Positions 1-9,191 of a stretch of DNA of 28,713 bases are shown piece after piece. Source of the stretch: CAYVKY01 sp964452115 (GTDB taxonomy: Bacteria; Bacteroidota; Ignavibacteria; Tepidaquicellales; Tepidaquicellaceae); the NCBI GenBank assembly GCA_964452115.1, contig CAYVKY010000012.1, positions 1 through 28,713 on the forward strand, given 5' to 3'. Under the pieces are notes generated by a model. It saw only the letters and a list, made by a program, of their open reading frames with translations. It was not told where the DNA came from and did not search any database. The number at the start of each line of letters is the position of its first letter. Positions within the stretch are counted from its first letter, which is position 1. The position numbers were made by a program, and so were the translations under genes.

Positions 1-3000
1 ATTTACCGCGCAGATACATCGGGGTATGTTACTTACTATTATGAAGATTCGATTAAACATGCAATCAACGGCGGCGGAATGGTGGTAAACTATATCGGTC
101 ACGCGGCAACTACAGTGTGGGATAACGGATTGTCGGACCCTTCAGTGCTCAGCAACGGCGAAAAACTTCCGTTGGTTTTCAGTATGACCTGCTTTACGGG
201 CAAGAACGCGGAAACGGGAGCAAGAAGTTTCGGCGAAAGCTTTTTTCTCGAGCCGGGGAAAGGCGCAATCAATTTTGTCGGTACTACGGGATGGAGTTAC
301 TCGGGGGCGGGAAATACTTTTAATTCATATTTGTTTGAAGCAATGACAACCTCGGGACTCAGGCGTTCAGGAGACCTTATGAAATATGCTTCAGATAAAA
401 TGATGCCGGACAGTGCGGGTACTTCAACGCGCAATACAATCAACTGCTATAACCTCATAGGCGATCCCGCATCGGCTATGCTGACAGGTACAAATCCGGA
501 TTTCGATATACAACTTTCCGATTATTCCCTCAGCAATCCTTATCCGTCGTTAAAGGAAACCGTTACACTGAATCTTTATCCGAAAAATCTCGGAACGTAT
601 GCGGATTCCTGCAAAATAAGATTTCAACTGATGAAGAGTTCTGTGGTTTCAAAAAGTTATGACACGGTGATAAAATATTTCGGTTTTATTGACACGGTTC
701 ATTATCTTTTCAGGATAGATTCTGCGGGAAACTATACAATGAAAGTGACGATGGATCCTGATAACTGGTATCCGGCTGACCCGAAAACAAATAACTCGAT
801 TACACTTCCGATAATTCTGAAAAATATTTCTTATGTTCCGCTGAAACCCGTTGATAATCAAATGCTCACAGCCGATTCGGTGGAGTTTACGGGAATAAAT
901 CCTTCGGTGGATATAAGGACAACGAGCGTGCGGTTGCTGCTGAGCATAGACACATCGGCAAATTTCAATTCACCTCTTTATCAGTTGTATTTCAAGCCGC
1001 AGCAGTCAGGCATCGAAACAAAGTTTAAAATTAAAATTCCCATTGTGGATACTAATGCGGTTTTTTACTGGCGGATGAATTCGATTGTGAACGGCACTGA
1101 TACATCAGGGTGGAGCGAAACGAGAAAATTTATTTATTCTCAGAATTCATCGCTTAAAAAAATAATGCAGGATTCTTCGGTCGTTGTAAAAATGCACAGC
1201 ATTGGTCAATATTCCGCATTGGATTACACGGGCATTACTTATGATTCATCCGGATTTGTTCTGAAAAATTATACAGGTAATCTGATAGCTCAGTCATGGG
1301 GCGTGAACTATTTTGATGCATCATATTTTGTTTCAAATCAGACTCAGGTGTTTTTAATTGACAGTGCAGGCTTAAGCGGAATTCACACTGCAAAGGTAAG
1401 GAAGCTTGACGGGCGAATAACCGAAGTAAAACATTTCTGGTTTTCATCGCAGCTGTCGAATGATTCGCTTGCAGCATATCTCGGAAGTTTTGACACTAAC
1501 TATGTGCTGATGATGACGAAGGCATATCCGAACTCGCAGACGGTAAATCTTAACACGCAGGCAAGAGCGGCTCTCAGACAGTTCGGGAGCACGTATGCGG
1601 ATTCGATAAATCTGCAGAGTCTGGCGCGGTGGAGCTTTATTTCCTACAGAGGATATCCCGAGCCGCTGAAAAGCGAAGATTACAAAACTACAAGCAGCTG
1701 GATTCCTTCACAATCGGTGATGACACCGGTATTTAAAACTACTTTGGGAGTATTATCATCGGTTTTCGGAATTTCGGATTTCTGGAAAAATCTGAAACCG
1801 GATTATTTGCAGCCGCAGGGAACATACATTTATTTCGATTTGTACGGCGTCAAATCTGACGGCTCTCAGGTGATGCTGAGGCAGAACATTCCGGATTTGT
1901 ATTCGATAAATCTTGACACTATGAATTCGCTTGTGTATCCTATGCTGCGGCTGAATTCAAAGTTCAGCGTTGACACGAATTTTCTGAAAATGAGTTTTAA
2001 TAATTATTCTTCACCTGTTCTGAAGAGTATCTCGAACACATACATTCCGCCTGCGGAAGTATGTCCTGATGTGAATTCATTTCAGGTAAGCGATACGGTT
2101 GTACAGGAAGGCGACAGTTTGCGGCTGACTGTGAAATTTTACAATATCGGATACAGGGGTGTAGCGGCGTTTATCAATAACTGGCAGGCATCATCACCCG
2201 CGGGAATTGTAACGCTGAAAGCAGATACTGTGCGGCAGTATATTGCGGTTGACAGCAGTTTTACAAGCAGTGCAATTATCAAAACTACGGGACTCAGGAA
2301 TCCACTGAATAAAGCAGATACGGTTTTCTTATATTATAATGTTTCGCTTTTGAATCAAAATGAATTTTATACTTACAATAATACTGCAATTGCAAAAGTG
2401 ATTGTAACGGGCGATACGGTAAAACCTGTACTGGACGTAACTATAGACGGCGTAACGGCGCGTACAGGTGATTTCATTTCATCGAAGCCGTCCATAATAG
2501 TAAAGTTTTATGACAATAGCCGCGATTTTATAAAAGACACATCTAATGTTAAAGTCAGGTTAGATGATATATACGTTCCTTATTATATCGGCACTGTCAA
2601 AAATCCTGTAATTGACATAAAATTTATGACAGATAAATTTCTGCAGGCAATTGTATTTTTCAATCCGGTACTTGATGAAGGCGATCATACATTTAATTTT
2701 ATATCTGTGGATGCAGCGGGGAACAAGTCCGACACGGTGACGTATGTGCTGAATGTAAGTTCGCAATTCCGCGTAGCAGATTTATTCAATTTTCCGAATC
2801 CGATGAGGAATACCACCAGCTTCACGTACAACTTATCGGGCGAAGCGCCTCCGACAGATGCGTATATCAAAATTTACACGGTTGCAGGCAGGTTAATCAA
2901 AACCATAAACCACGTTTCGAACATCGGCTTTAACCGCATAGACTGGGACGGCAGGGACGAAGACGGCGATGCTATAGCAAACGGCGTGTATCTTTACAAA

Positions 3001-3063
3001 CTTATTGTCAAAGGCAATTCCCAGCTCGACACCAAAATTCAGAAACTGGTCGTTTTGCGGTAA
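1..3063 (+). CDS. C25 (gingipain/PorU-like) cysteine peptidase with T9SS sorting domain, 5' partial
   Basis: The frame is open from base 1, so the ATG at 79 is internal and 1020 C-terminal residues are visible. The start of the visible part carries the C25 catalytic dyad: His34 in NYIGHAA and Cys64 in SMTCFTGK, 30 residues apart. The catalytic domain ends near residue 155. Beta-rich modules follow: a CARDB-like module at about 165-270, an Fn3-like part from about 280, and a second CARDB-like module from about 690. A type A T9SS sorting domain occupies about 933-1020 (FPNPMRN, KIYTVAGRLIK, WDGRDEDGD, NGVYLYK). Family knowledge: C25 includes gingipains and the T9SS sortase PorU, which keeps its own C-terminal domain. 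The product is inferred to be exported and surface-bound or secreted. It is a paralogue of the next gene, 54 bp downstream. By that comparison about 590 N-terminal residues lie outside the window. PorU-like sortase or ordinary cargo protease cannot be decided here. Confidence 0.88.
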   Translation: MYRADTSGYVTYYYEDSIKHAINGGGMVVNYIGHAATTVWDNGLSDPSVLSNGEKLPLVFSMTCFTGKNAETGARSFGESFFLEPGKGAINFVGTTGWSYSGAGNTFNSYLFEAMTTSGLRRSGDLMKYASDKMMPDSAGTSTRNTINCYNLIGDPASAMLTGTNPDFDIQLSDYSLSNPYPSLKETVTLNLYPKNLGTYADSCKIRFQLMKSSVVSKSYDTVIKYFGFIDTVHYLFRIDSAGNYTMKVTMDPDNWYPADPKTNNSITLPIILKNISYVPLKPVDNQMLTADSVEFTGINPSVDIRTTSVRLLLSIDTSANFNSPLYQLYFKPQQSGIETKFKIKIPIVDTNAVFYWRMNSIVNGTDTSGWSETRKFIYSQNSSLKKIMQDSSVVVKMHSIGQYSALDYTGITYDSSGFVLKNYTGNLIAQSWGVNYFDASYFVSNQTQVFLIDSAGLSGIHTAKVRKLDGRITEVKHFWFSSQLSNDSLAAYLGSFDTNYVLMMTKAYPNSQTVNLNTQARAALRQFGSTYADSINLQSLARWSFISYRGYPEPLKSEDYKTTSSWIPSQSVMTPVFKTTLGVLSSVFGISDFWKNLKPDYLQPQGTYIYFDLYGVKSDGSQVMLRQNIPDLYSINLDTMNSLVYPMLRLNSKFSVDTNFLKMSFNNYSSPVLKSISNTYIPPAEVCPDVNSFQVSDTVVQEGDSLRLTVKFYNIGYRGVAAFINNWQASSPAGIVTLKADTVRQYIAVDSSFTSSAIIKTTGLRNPLNKADTVFLYYNVSLLNQNEFYTYNNTAIAKVIVTGDTVKPVLDVTIDGVTARTGDFISSKPSIIVKFYDNSRDFIKDTSNVKVRLDDIYVPYYIGTVKNPVIDIKFMTDKFLQAIVFFNPVLDEGDHTFNFISVDAAGNKSDTVTYVLNVSSQFRVADLFNFPNPMRNTTSFTYNLSGEAPPTDAYIKIYTVAGRLIKTINHVSNIGFNRIDWDGRDEDGDAIANGVYLYKLIVKGNSQLDTKIQKLVVLR
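575..617 (+). repeat. 43-bp block identical between the two C25 paralogues (copy 1)
   Basis: Bases 575-617 match 5471-5513 exactly. The block encodes the YPKNLGTYADSC segment of the CARDB-like module in both proteins. Flanking DNA is clearly diverged, so identity at every third codon position over 14 codons stands out. Confidence 0.8.
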
Positions 3064-3117
3064 TGTGTTTGATTATTTCACTTGAAAAAAGCAAAGTTTT
3101 CTGTTAATGTAGTAATT

Positions 3118-6100
3118 ATGAAGCGTTTTTTAATACTTTTTTTGCTGCTTCTGCCGCTGGCGGGATGGGCGCAAAATTTCGGATGGATAACACCGAATCA
3201 AACGTATCTTAAAATGTATATCTCAACGGACGGGATATACAGAATCGAAAAAAATGATTTTACAAACGCAGGGATATCAGTTTCAACGATTGACCCGCGC
3301 ACTGTAAAAGTTTATTATAAAGGTAATCAGATTCCAATTTACTTTTTCGGTGAAGATGACGGCATATTTAATGACGGCGACTGGTTTGACTTTTTCGGAC
3401 AGCGTAATTACGGCGGAATTACAAATACATACACCGTTGATAATGCAGTTTCGTACGTAACGGATGAATATTATAATCCGTATTCCGATACAAGCGCGTA
3501 CTGGATCGGATGGGGCGGCGCAAACGGTTTAAGATATGCTAATTATCTTTACAGCTCATCCGTTCCCTATCCCGATAATTACTTTATGAAGCGCCTTCAT
3601 TTTGAAACCGATGCAGTGTATTCACTCGGAATAAACGACAATACAGGTCAGGACTACAGAAATTTTATGAATGATAAGTTTGAAGGTGAAGGCTGGTTCT
3701 GGAAAGTGATGCAGTTTCAGAATCTCCATTCTCAGACTTTTGCATTAAGCACCCTTCAGACTTCGGCTCCTGCGGGAAAATTTAAAATTTTTATGCAGCC
3801 CATAACTTTTTCATCAAGCATACCCAACGAGCATTGCGTTGCGGTGAAACTGAATAACAATCTAATTGATACACTTAAAGCCGAAGACCTGCGCCGCATA
3901 GACACTACCGAAACATTTTCAAATTCATTTCTTGTAAACGGCACAAACACGCTCAGCATCAGATATGCTCCGCCGTCTGCATTTGGCACATCAGCGCAGA
4001 TTTATCTTGATAATTATGACATATTCTATCCGAGCAAATTTCAGTTTGACAGCAATGAAGTATATTTTTCAAATTTAACTACCGACACATCATCGCGCCT
4101 ATTTACAATAACAGGGTATAACTCCTCAAATCCGCTTGTAATTTATGATTACAAATACGGCTACCGAATTACAAATTTTTCCGTCAACGGAGATGCAATT
4201 TCATTCACGGGAAAGTCTGACGGCAGCTTCCGGATTGTCAATAAATCAGTGACACTCAAACCTAACAGAATTAAACAGAAATCCGTGCCGAACCTTGTAA
4301 CGAACTCAACGGGTGCGGACTGGTTAATCGTTTATAATAAACTCTTCGAATCGCAGGCAGAGCAGCTGCGCGCATTCAGAAATACAAATGACGGATACAG
4401 GACTTTCAAAGCTGAAATTGAAGATATATACGATGTGTTCAATTACGGAATGGAAGACCCTGTTGCATTAAGATATTTTCTGAAAAATGCTTACAGCAGC
4501 TGGGCAACGCCGAAATTAAGTTATGCGGTACTTTTAGGACGCGGTTCGCTTGACCCGAAAGGAATAAATAATCCGGAACCGTATTACCAGAATCTTGTTC
4601 CTGTTTACGGCGATCCATACACCGAGGGTTATTTTGCAAATTTTAATTTTAACAGCTTTACATATTATCATCAGATCGGACTCGGGCGTCTGCCGGCATA
4701 TACCGTGCAGGAAGCGCAGAATATGGTGGATAAAATCATCGGGTATGCTTCGACTCCGCCCGATAAATGGTCAAAGACTGCATTATTTTTATCCGGCGGA
4801 TATACTGCTGCCGACCAGCAGCAGGATGCAAACAAGGCGGAATATCTTTCATCAACATATATCGCGCCGCCGCCAATCGCAGATTTTATAAAAAGAGTTT
4901 ATTTGACTGATTCATCCGGTGCAATCAAATTCAATTACAAAGATTCAATCATAAATACAATCAATCAAGGTGCGCTTCTCGTAAACTATAACGGACACTC
5001 AGGAAATACTTACTGGGATTTTTCATTTGATGACCCCGGCGTTTTAAGTAACGGAAATAAACTGCCTCTGATTATCAGTTCAACATGTTTTACGGGTAAA
5101 GCCGCCGAACCAAGCTGGAGAGGATTCGGAGAGAAATTTCTAACAGGTGCTAATAAAGGTTCAATTGGATTTATTTCCACTTCGGGATGGAGCTTTGCAC
5201 TTTCGGGTTCGTCATTCAATGAATATTGCCTGCTCGGAATAAAGACAAACAATTTCAGGCGGTTCGGGGATATTGTTAAATATGCTTCGTCATCTATGTC
5301 GCCTGATTCGGCAAGTTTTCCGGTGAGGAATACAATAAATTGTTACGGACTGATTGGCGATCCTGCAACAAAACTTTTGCAGCCTGTACATCCGGAATTT
5401 AATATTACCGGAAATGATTTTTTTGTATCAAACAATCAGCCGTCTCTGAGAGAAAATATTAATCTGAAAGTTTATCCGAAAAATCTCGGAACGTATGCGG
5501 ATTCCTGCAAAATGAGATTTCAGCTTTTGAAAAATCAGCAGACGGTATTTTCAAAAGATACAATTCTTCGTGCTTTTAAATTTATTGATACGGTAAATTA
5601 TTATTTCCATCTCGATACAACAGGGAATTACACTGCCAAAATCACGCTTGACCCGGACAACTGGTATCCGGCTGACAGCAAACTTGATGATATCTCATCT
5701 ATTGTGCTTATTCCTAAAACGCTTGCATGCGTGCCGCTCAAACCGGTTGACAATCAGGTGATTTATAATGACACCGTATTTATCGAAGGCGTGAATCCAC
5801 AGGTGAATCTTTCGCAGAACAGCGTAAAGATTATGCTTCAGGTTGATACATCCGCCGGTTTCAAATCTCCGATGCTGCTCAGCTATTTTAATAATAATCC
5901 GTCGGGAGTTACTACTAAGTTTGCAGTACCTGTACCAAGCACTGATACGAATATTGTTTACTTGTGGAGATTAAACTGCATACTTAATAATTCCGATTCT
6001 ACCGGATGGACAACTCCGAGAAGATTCTCTGTTGGCAGCGGCTCGATGCCGGACAGTATTATCACGATTAAAAAAAGTGATTTGAAAAACTTCTCTCTTG

Positions 6101-7986
6101 ACGAATTTACAAATACTATCTGGAACGATAAAAATTCGATAAAGCTGAATACATTTACAGGAAGTCTTATGGCATCATCCTACGGAGAAAATCCCTGGGA
6201 TCCGACATATATGTATATTAACAACAAGGCATATTATCTCTTGTTAAATTTCAATCAGGGACGGGCAGGTATTTATCTCGGGAAAATTTCAAAAGTTGAC
6301 GGCAGGCTTGTTAACCTCACTCACATTTATATGATGAGTGCAGCATCGAATGATTCTGTTGTGAACTACCTGAATTCAATTGACACGAATTATATTCTGT
6401 CGGTGGTGAAAGTAATTCCGTATTATATTAACACACAACTCAATGCTGCCGCAAAAAGCGCATTTCATAATTTCGGCAGTACAAAAGTTGATTCCATTAA
6501 TCTGATTTCATGGGGAACTTGGAGCTTCCTTAGTTATTATAATCCGCCAAACAACATCGTCAGTGAAGCTTATAACGCCGGATATGCACCTTCTAACAGC
6601 TATTTGTATCCTGATTTCAGATATCCCGGAGGCAGCGTAACAAATGTAATCGGTCCTGCTGACAAGTGGAATAATTTTAACTGGTCTTCAATCATTTATC
6701 CGCAGACAAATCTGAAATTTGATGTTTACGGAATAAACCGTTCAAATCAGCAGATAAAAATTGCCTCGGATATAACATCATCGGACTTGGTGTCGCTGGA
6801 TACGGTTAATGCATATACGTATCCTTATCTGTCGCTTATTTCGAAATTAAGTATGGATACATCACAGACTGTCAATAAAGAGCAATTGACTGGCGGTACT
6901 CCGTCACCGCTGCTGAAATCAGTTTATGCGCGTTACACTGCATCGCCTGACCTCGCGGTGAATTACAATTCGTTTGTGAAGTCTGATTCGGTAATTACTG
7001 ATAAAGACAGCATAGGTGTGTATGTTTCATACTCAAATGCCGGATACAGAAAATGTTACGGACTTGTAAGGAACTGGTATTTCTACAGGAATAATGACAG
7101 AGTAATTATAAAATCCGATACAGTTTATCAGGCGCTTGCACCGGACAGCTCTTCATCAATAAAAACTTATCTTAAGTTCACAGGACTTCAGCTGCCCGTG
7201 CGCAGGTTCAATGAACCCGTGCTTATAAGTTTTGAAGTGCAGCCGCTTTCTCAGCAGAATGAACTTTACACATACAATAACGCTATTACATTTCCCGTGA
7301 TAATAAAAAGCAGTGTGTCAACTGCAGCGCTGAATCTTTATGCAGACGGCGTTTTGCTGCAGACAGGCGATTATGTAAAAAAATCTCCCGAACTCATTTT
7401 CAAATATGATTCGAAGGAAAATCCCGAAGTTCCGCTTTATGACACAACACTTTTCAAAGTGTATATCAATAATGTATTGTACAATAACGGCTCGCAAAAA
7501 AGTCAGCCGTTAACAAAGACTGATGTTGCAAGTACCAGCCGTGCGAAGCCCGAATCGAAGCAGGTTGTAGTTTCAAACGTAAGCATAAATCCTCAGTTGA
7601 ATGACGGTAAAAATCAGATTCGAGTGCTTCACCGTTTTGATATGACACAAATATTTGACAGTACAAATTTTGAACTGGAAGTATCAAACGATTTGCGGAT
7701 TAAAGAGCTGAACAATTACCCGAATCCTATGAGCAGCAGAACAACATTTATGTTTAATCTTTCGGGATTGGATGTTCACAGTTGTAAAGTGAAAATTTAT
7801 ACTGTTGCAGGCAGATTGATTAAAACGATTAATGCATCTGCGAACATCGGGTTTAATCAGATATACTGGGACGGCAGAGATGATGACGGCGACTCTATGG
7901 CAAACGGCGTTTACCTGTATAAAGTAATAATTGAAGGCGAAGGCAAAACAGAAACCGATATTCAAAAACTTGTAATACTAAGATAG
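3118..7986 (+). CDS. C25 (gingipain/PorU-like) cysteine peptidase with T9SS sorting domain, full length
   Basis: This is a 1622-residue protein counted from the ATG at 3118. That start gives a clean signal peptide (MKRFLILFLLLLPLAGWAQ, 19 residues); a TTG at 3082 in the same frame would add 12 poor residues. A PorU-like N-terminal beta region (YISTDGIYRI, FFGEDDG, DWFDFFGQRNYG) precedes the C25 domain at about 400-755. The catalytic pair is His627 (NYNGHSG) and Cys657 (SSTCFTGK), the same 30-residue spacing as in the upstream paralogue. CARDB-like and Fn3-like modules follow (about 760-985 and 1276-1390). A T9SS sorting domain ends the protein (about 1531-1622; YPNPMSSRTTF, WDGRDDDGD, NGVYLYK). 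It is longer than typical PorU, which I recall as about 1150-1300 residues. It is inferred to enter by Sec and cross the outer membrane by T9SS. It may share a transcript with the preceding gene. Confidence 0.92.
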   Translation: MKRFLILFLLLLPLAGWAQNFGWITPNQTYLKMYISTDGIYRIEKNDFTNAGISVSTIDPRTVKVYYKGNQIPIYFFGEDDGIFNDGDWFDFFGQRNYGGITNTYTVDNAVSYVTDEYYNPYSDTSAYWIGWGGANGLRYANYLYSSSVPYPDNYFMKRLHFETDAVYSLGINDNTGQDYRNFMNDKFEGEGWFWKVMQFQNLHSQTFALSTLQTSAPAGKFKIFMQPITFSSSIPNEHCVAVKLNNNLIDTLKAEDLRRIDTTETFSNSFLVNGTNTLSIRYAPPSAFGTSAQIYLDNYDIFYPSKFQFDSNEVYFSNLTTDTSSRLFTITGYNSSNPLVIYDYKYGYRITNFSVNGDAISFTGKSDGSFRIVNKSVTLKPNRIKQKSVPNLVTNSTGADWLIVYNKLFESQAEQLRAFRNTNDGYRTFKAEIEDIYDVFNYGMEDPVALRYFLKNAYSSWATPKLSYAVLLGRGSLDPKGINNPEPYYQNLVPVYGDPYTEGYFANFNFNSFTYYHQIGLGRLPAYTVQEAQNMVDKIIGYASTPPDKWSKTALFLSGGYTAADQQQDANKAEYLSSTYIAPPPIADFIKRVYLTDSSGAIKFNYKDSIINTINQGALLVNYNGHSGNTYWDFSFDDPGVLSNGNKLPLIISSTCFTGKAAEPSWRGFGEKFLTGANKGSIGFISTSGWSFALSGSSFNEYCLLGIKTNNFRRFGDIVKYASSSMSPDSASFPVRNTINCYGLIGDPATKLLQPVHPEFNITGNDFFVSNNQPSLRENINLKVYPKNLGTYADSCKMRFQLLKNQQTVFSKDTILRAFKFIDTVNYYFHLDTTGNYTAKITLDPDNWYPADSKLDDISSIVLIPKTLACVPLKPVDNQVIYNDTVFIEGVNPQVNLSQNSVKIMLQVDTSAGFKSPMLLSYFNNNPSGVTTKFAVPVPSTDTNIVYLWRLNCILNNSDSTGWTTPRRFSVGSGSMPDSIITIKKSDLKNFSLDEFTNTIWNDKNSIKLNTFTGSLMASSYGENPWDPTYMYINNKAYYLLLNFNQGRAGIYLGKISKVDGRLVNLTHIYMMSAASNDSVVNYLNSIDTNYILSVVKVIPYYINTQLNAAAKSAFHNFGSTKVDSINLISWGTWSFLSYYNPPNNIVSEAYNAGYAPSNSYLYPDFRYPGGSVTNVIGPADKWNNFNWSSIIYPQTNLKFDVYGINRSNQQIKIASDITSSDLVSLDTVNAYTYPYLSLISKLSMDTSQTVNKEQLTGGTPSPLLKSVYARYTASPDLAVNYNSFVKSDSVITDKDSIGVYVSYSNAGYRKCYGLVRNWYFYRNNDRVIIKSDTVYQALAPDSSSSIKTYLKFTGLQLPVRRFNEPVLISFEVQPLSQQNELYTYNNAITFPVIIKSSVSTAALNLYADGVLLQTGDYVKKSPELIFKYDSKENPEVPLYDTTLFKVYINNVLYNNGSQKSQPLTKTDVASTSRAKPESKQVVVSNVSINPQLNDGKNQIRVLHRFDMTQIFDSTNFELEVSNDLRIKELNNYPNPMSSRTTFMFNLSGLDVHSCKVKIYTVAGRLIKTINASANIGFNQIYWDGRDDDGDSMANGVYLYKVIIEGEGKTETDIQKLVILR
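5471..5513 (+). repeat. 43-bp block identical between the two C25 paralogues (copy 2)
   Basis: This is the second copy of the exact block at 575-617, in the same frame and at the equivalent position after the catalytic domain. Confidence 0.8.
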
Positions 7987-8181
7987 AGGCGGACGATTTT
8001 TACAAGCCGGAGAGCATATTATTAATAGAAAATTAATATTTGTATTTACAAACCTTATCCTCTTTTTGAAGGTTTCGTTTGTAAGGGCATCTGCTTACTA
8101 TTGTTGCCGCGGCATTAAAGTTTTTGGCGAACAATCAATTTTCATTGAAAATTAAAAACAATTAGTATATATTTATTTATT
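7987..8181 (+). other. secG leader and intergenic region with alternative stems
   Basis: This 195-bp gap separates the second C25 gene from secG. AAACCTT (8050-8056) can pair with AAGGTTT (8069-8075). TTACAAAC (8046-8053) can pair with GTTTGTAA (8077-8084). The two left arms overlap, so the stems exclude each other. A second short palindrome, AATTTTCA-T-TGAAAATT, lies at 8137-8153. No T-tract follows the first hairpin. No Bacteroidetes promoter consensus or Shine-Dalgarno motif was found before secG. Confidence 0.35.
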
Positions 8182-8535
8182 ATGATAACATTTTTAATAG
8201 TATTTTTAGTACTTGTTTGTGTACTGTTGATATCCGTTATTTTAGTACAATCATCTAAAGGCGGCGGACTTTCAGGAACATTCGGCGGTTCAAACGTAAC
8301 CACAATGTTCGGTGCAAGAAGGACATCTGATTTCCTGCAAAAGGCAACCATCGTTATGGCGGTTATTTTTATGCTTACGGCTTTACTTATGAATTTATAC
8401 ATCGGAAAAAGTTCTGCAGTAACGGAAAGCAATTTGCAGAAGCAGAGCAACTCAGCTCCCGCACCTCAGCAGCAGCAGCAAATACCGGAGCAGCAGCAGC
8501 CACAACAGCAGCAACAGCAGCAGCCTGAAAAATAA
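8182..8535 (+). CDS. secG: SecG, preprotein translocase subunit, with Gln-rich tail
   Basis: This 117-residue protein is the small auxiliary subunit of the SecYEG channel in the inner membrane. It has the standard SecG plan. The first membrane helix is at residues 1-22 (MITFLIVFLVLVCVLLISVI). The conserved loop follows (LVQSSKGGGLSGTFGGS, then TTMFGARRTSDFLQK). The second helix is at about 53-73 (ATIVMAVIFMLTALLMNLYI). The remaining 40 or so residues are low complexity, rich in Gln and Pro, and encoded by CAG/CAA repeats. In the usual topology both ends of SecG face the periplasm, so the tail is probably periplasmic. It follows the C25 genes after 195 bp and is followed by a hairpin terminator that overlaps the next reading frame. 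ATG start; no Shine-Dalgarno motif, as is usual for this group. Confidence 0.95.
   Translation: MITFLIVFLVLVCVLLISVILVQSSKGGGLSGTFGGSNVTTMFGARRTSDFLQKATIVMAVIFMLTALLMNLYIGKSSAVTESNLQKQSNSAPAPQQQQQIPEQQQPQQQQQQQPEK
8467..8526 (+). repeat. CAG/CAA trinucleotide tract in the 3' end of secG
   Basis: This is a run of CAG and CAA codons broken by a few other codons (ATA, CCG, GAG, CCA). It encodes the Gln-rich tail of SecG. Such tracts can change length by replication slippage. Confidence 0.75.
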
Positions 8536-8554
8536 TTAAAGTTAAAAATTAACT

Positions 8555-9148
8555 TTGACAAGGCAGAGTTTTAATATTATAAGCACTCTTACGATAAGGA
8601 GTGCTTTTTTTTTACTCCTGATTTTTTTTGCAGGAAGTTGCTTTTCGCAGGAGCTCCGGCTTCAGGAGAAAAGAAGTTATTTGCAGCTTCAGTCCGGAAT
8701 ATTGACGGATACTGTCAGAAAAAATGATACGACATTAACTTTTCATATGAAAAAGTCCCCGTGGAAAGCAGTTTTGTATTCGGCTGTTGTTCCCGGGCTC
8801 GGGCAGCTTTATAATGAGACTTACTGGAAAGTGCCTGTGATAGCCATTGCCGGGGGATATCTCGGATACGTAATACTTCACAATAACAGCAAATTTCTTG
8901 ATTACCGCGATTCTTATTCTGCATCAATCACCCCGGAAAATCCAAACGGCGACCTGAACCTCAAAAATTATCGCGAATTTTACCGCAACCAGCGGGATCA
9001 GTTTATTCTTTATTTCGGATTGTTTTATCTCATAAACCTTGCAGATGCTTATGTTGATGCTCAGTTGTATGATTTTAATGTCAGCGAAAAAATTACACTG
9101 TCGCCTTTTCGTAACGGAAAACTTTTAGACCTCAAAGTCAGATTCTGA
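8555..9148 (+). CDS. DUF5683-type small membrane protein
   Basis: This reading frame encodes 197 residues from a TTG at 8555. A hydrophobic, signal-like stretch (AFFLLLIFFAGSCFSQ) ends near residue 32. A conserved core follows from about residue 64 (MKKSPWKAVLYSAVVPGLGQ, LYNETYWKVP, a Gly-rich helix, then Tyr/Asp-rich YRDSY and YREFYRNQRDQF). A second hydrophobic segment is ILYFGLFYLINLADAYVDA. This resembles the DUF5683 family of Bacteroidetes-type bacteria, whose function I do not know. Start choice is uncertain. The only ATG before the core is at about 8747 and would remove the signal sequence, while the TTG start places the secG terminator inside the coding region. No Shine-Dalgarno motif. 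It ends 92 bp before asnS. Confidence 0.7.
   Translation: MTRQSFNIISTLTIRSAFFLLLIFFAGSCFSQELRLQEKRSYLQLQSGILTDTVRKNDTTLTFHMKKSPWKAVLYSAVVPGLGQLYNETYWKVPVIAIAGGYLGYVILHNNSKFLDYRDSYSASITPENPNGDLNLKNYREFYRNQRDQFILYFGLFYLINLADAYVDAQLYDFNVSEKITLSPFRNGKLLDLKVRF
8581..8613 (+). terminator. Rho-independent terminator after secG
   Basis: AAGCACTC plus TTA (8581-8591), loop CGA, then TAA, a bulged G, and GAGTGCTT (8595-8606) form an 11-bp stem followed by a run of nine T (8605-8613). It lies 46 bp after the secG stop. It also lies inside the only long reading frame of the next gene, over the part coding for its signal peptide. Confidence 0.75.
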
Positions 9149-9191
9149 TTTGTATTCATACATTTTTTATCCCTTTTTCAGTGCGTTTAAA

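Noticed and set aside
4595..4891. 98-residue frame inside the second C25 gene
   Set aside because: Out-of-frame shadow within the catalytic domain coding region; Arg/His/Ile-rich and without motifs.
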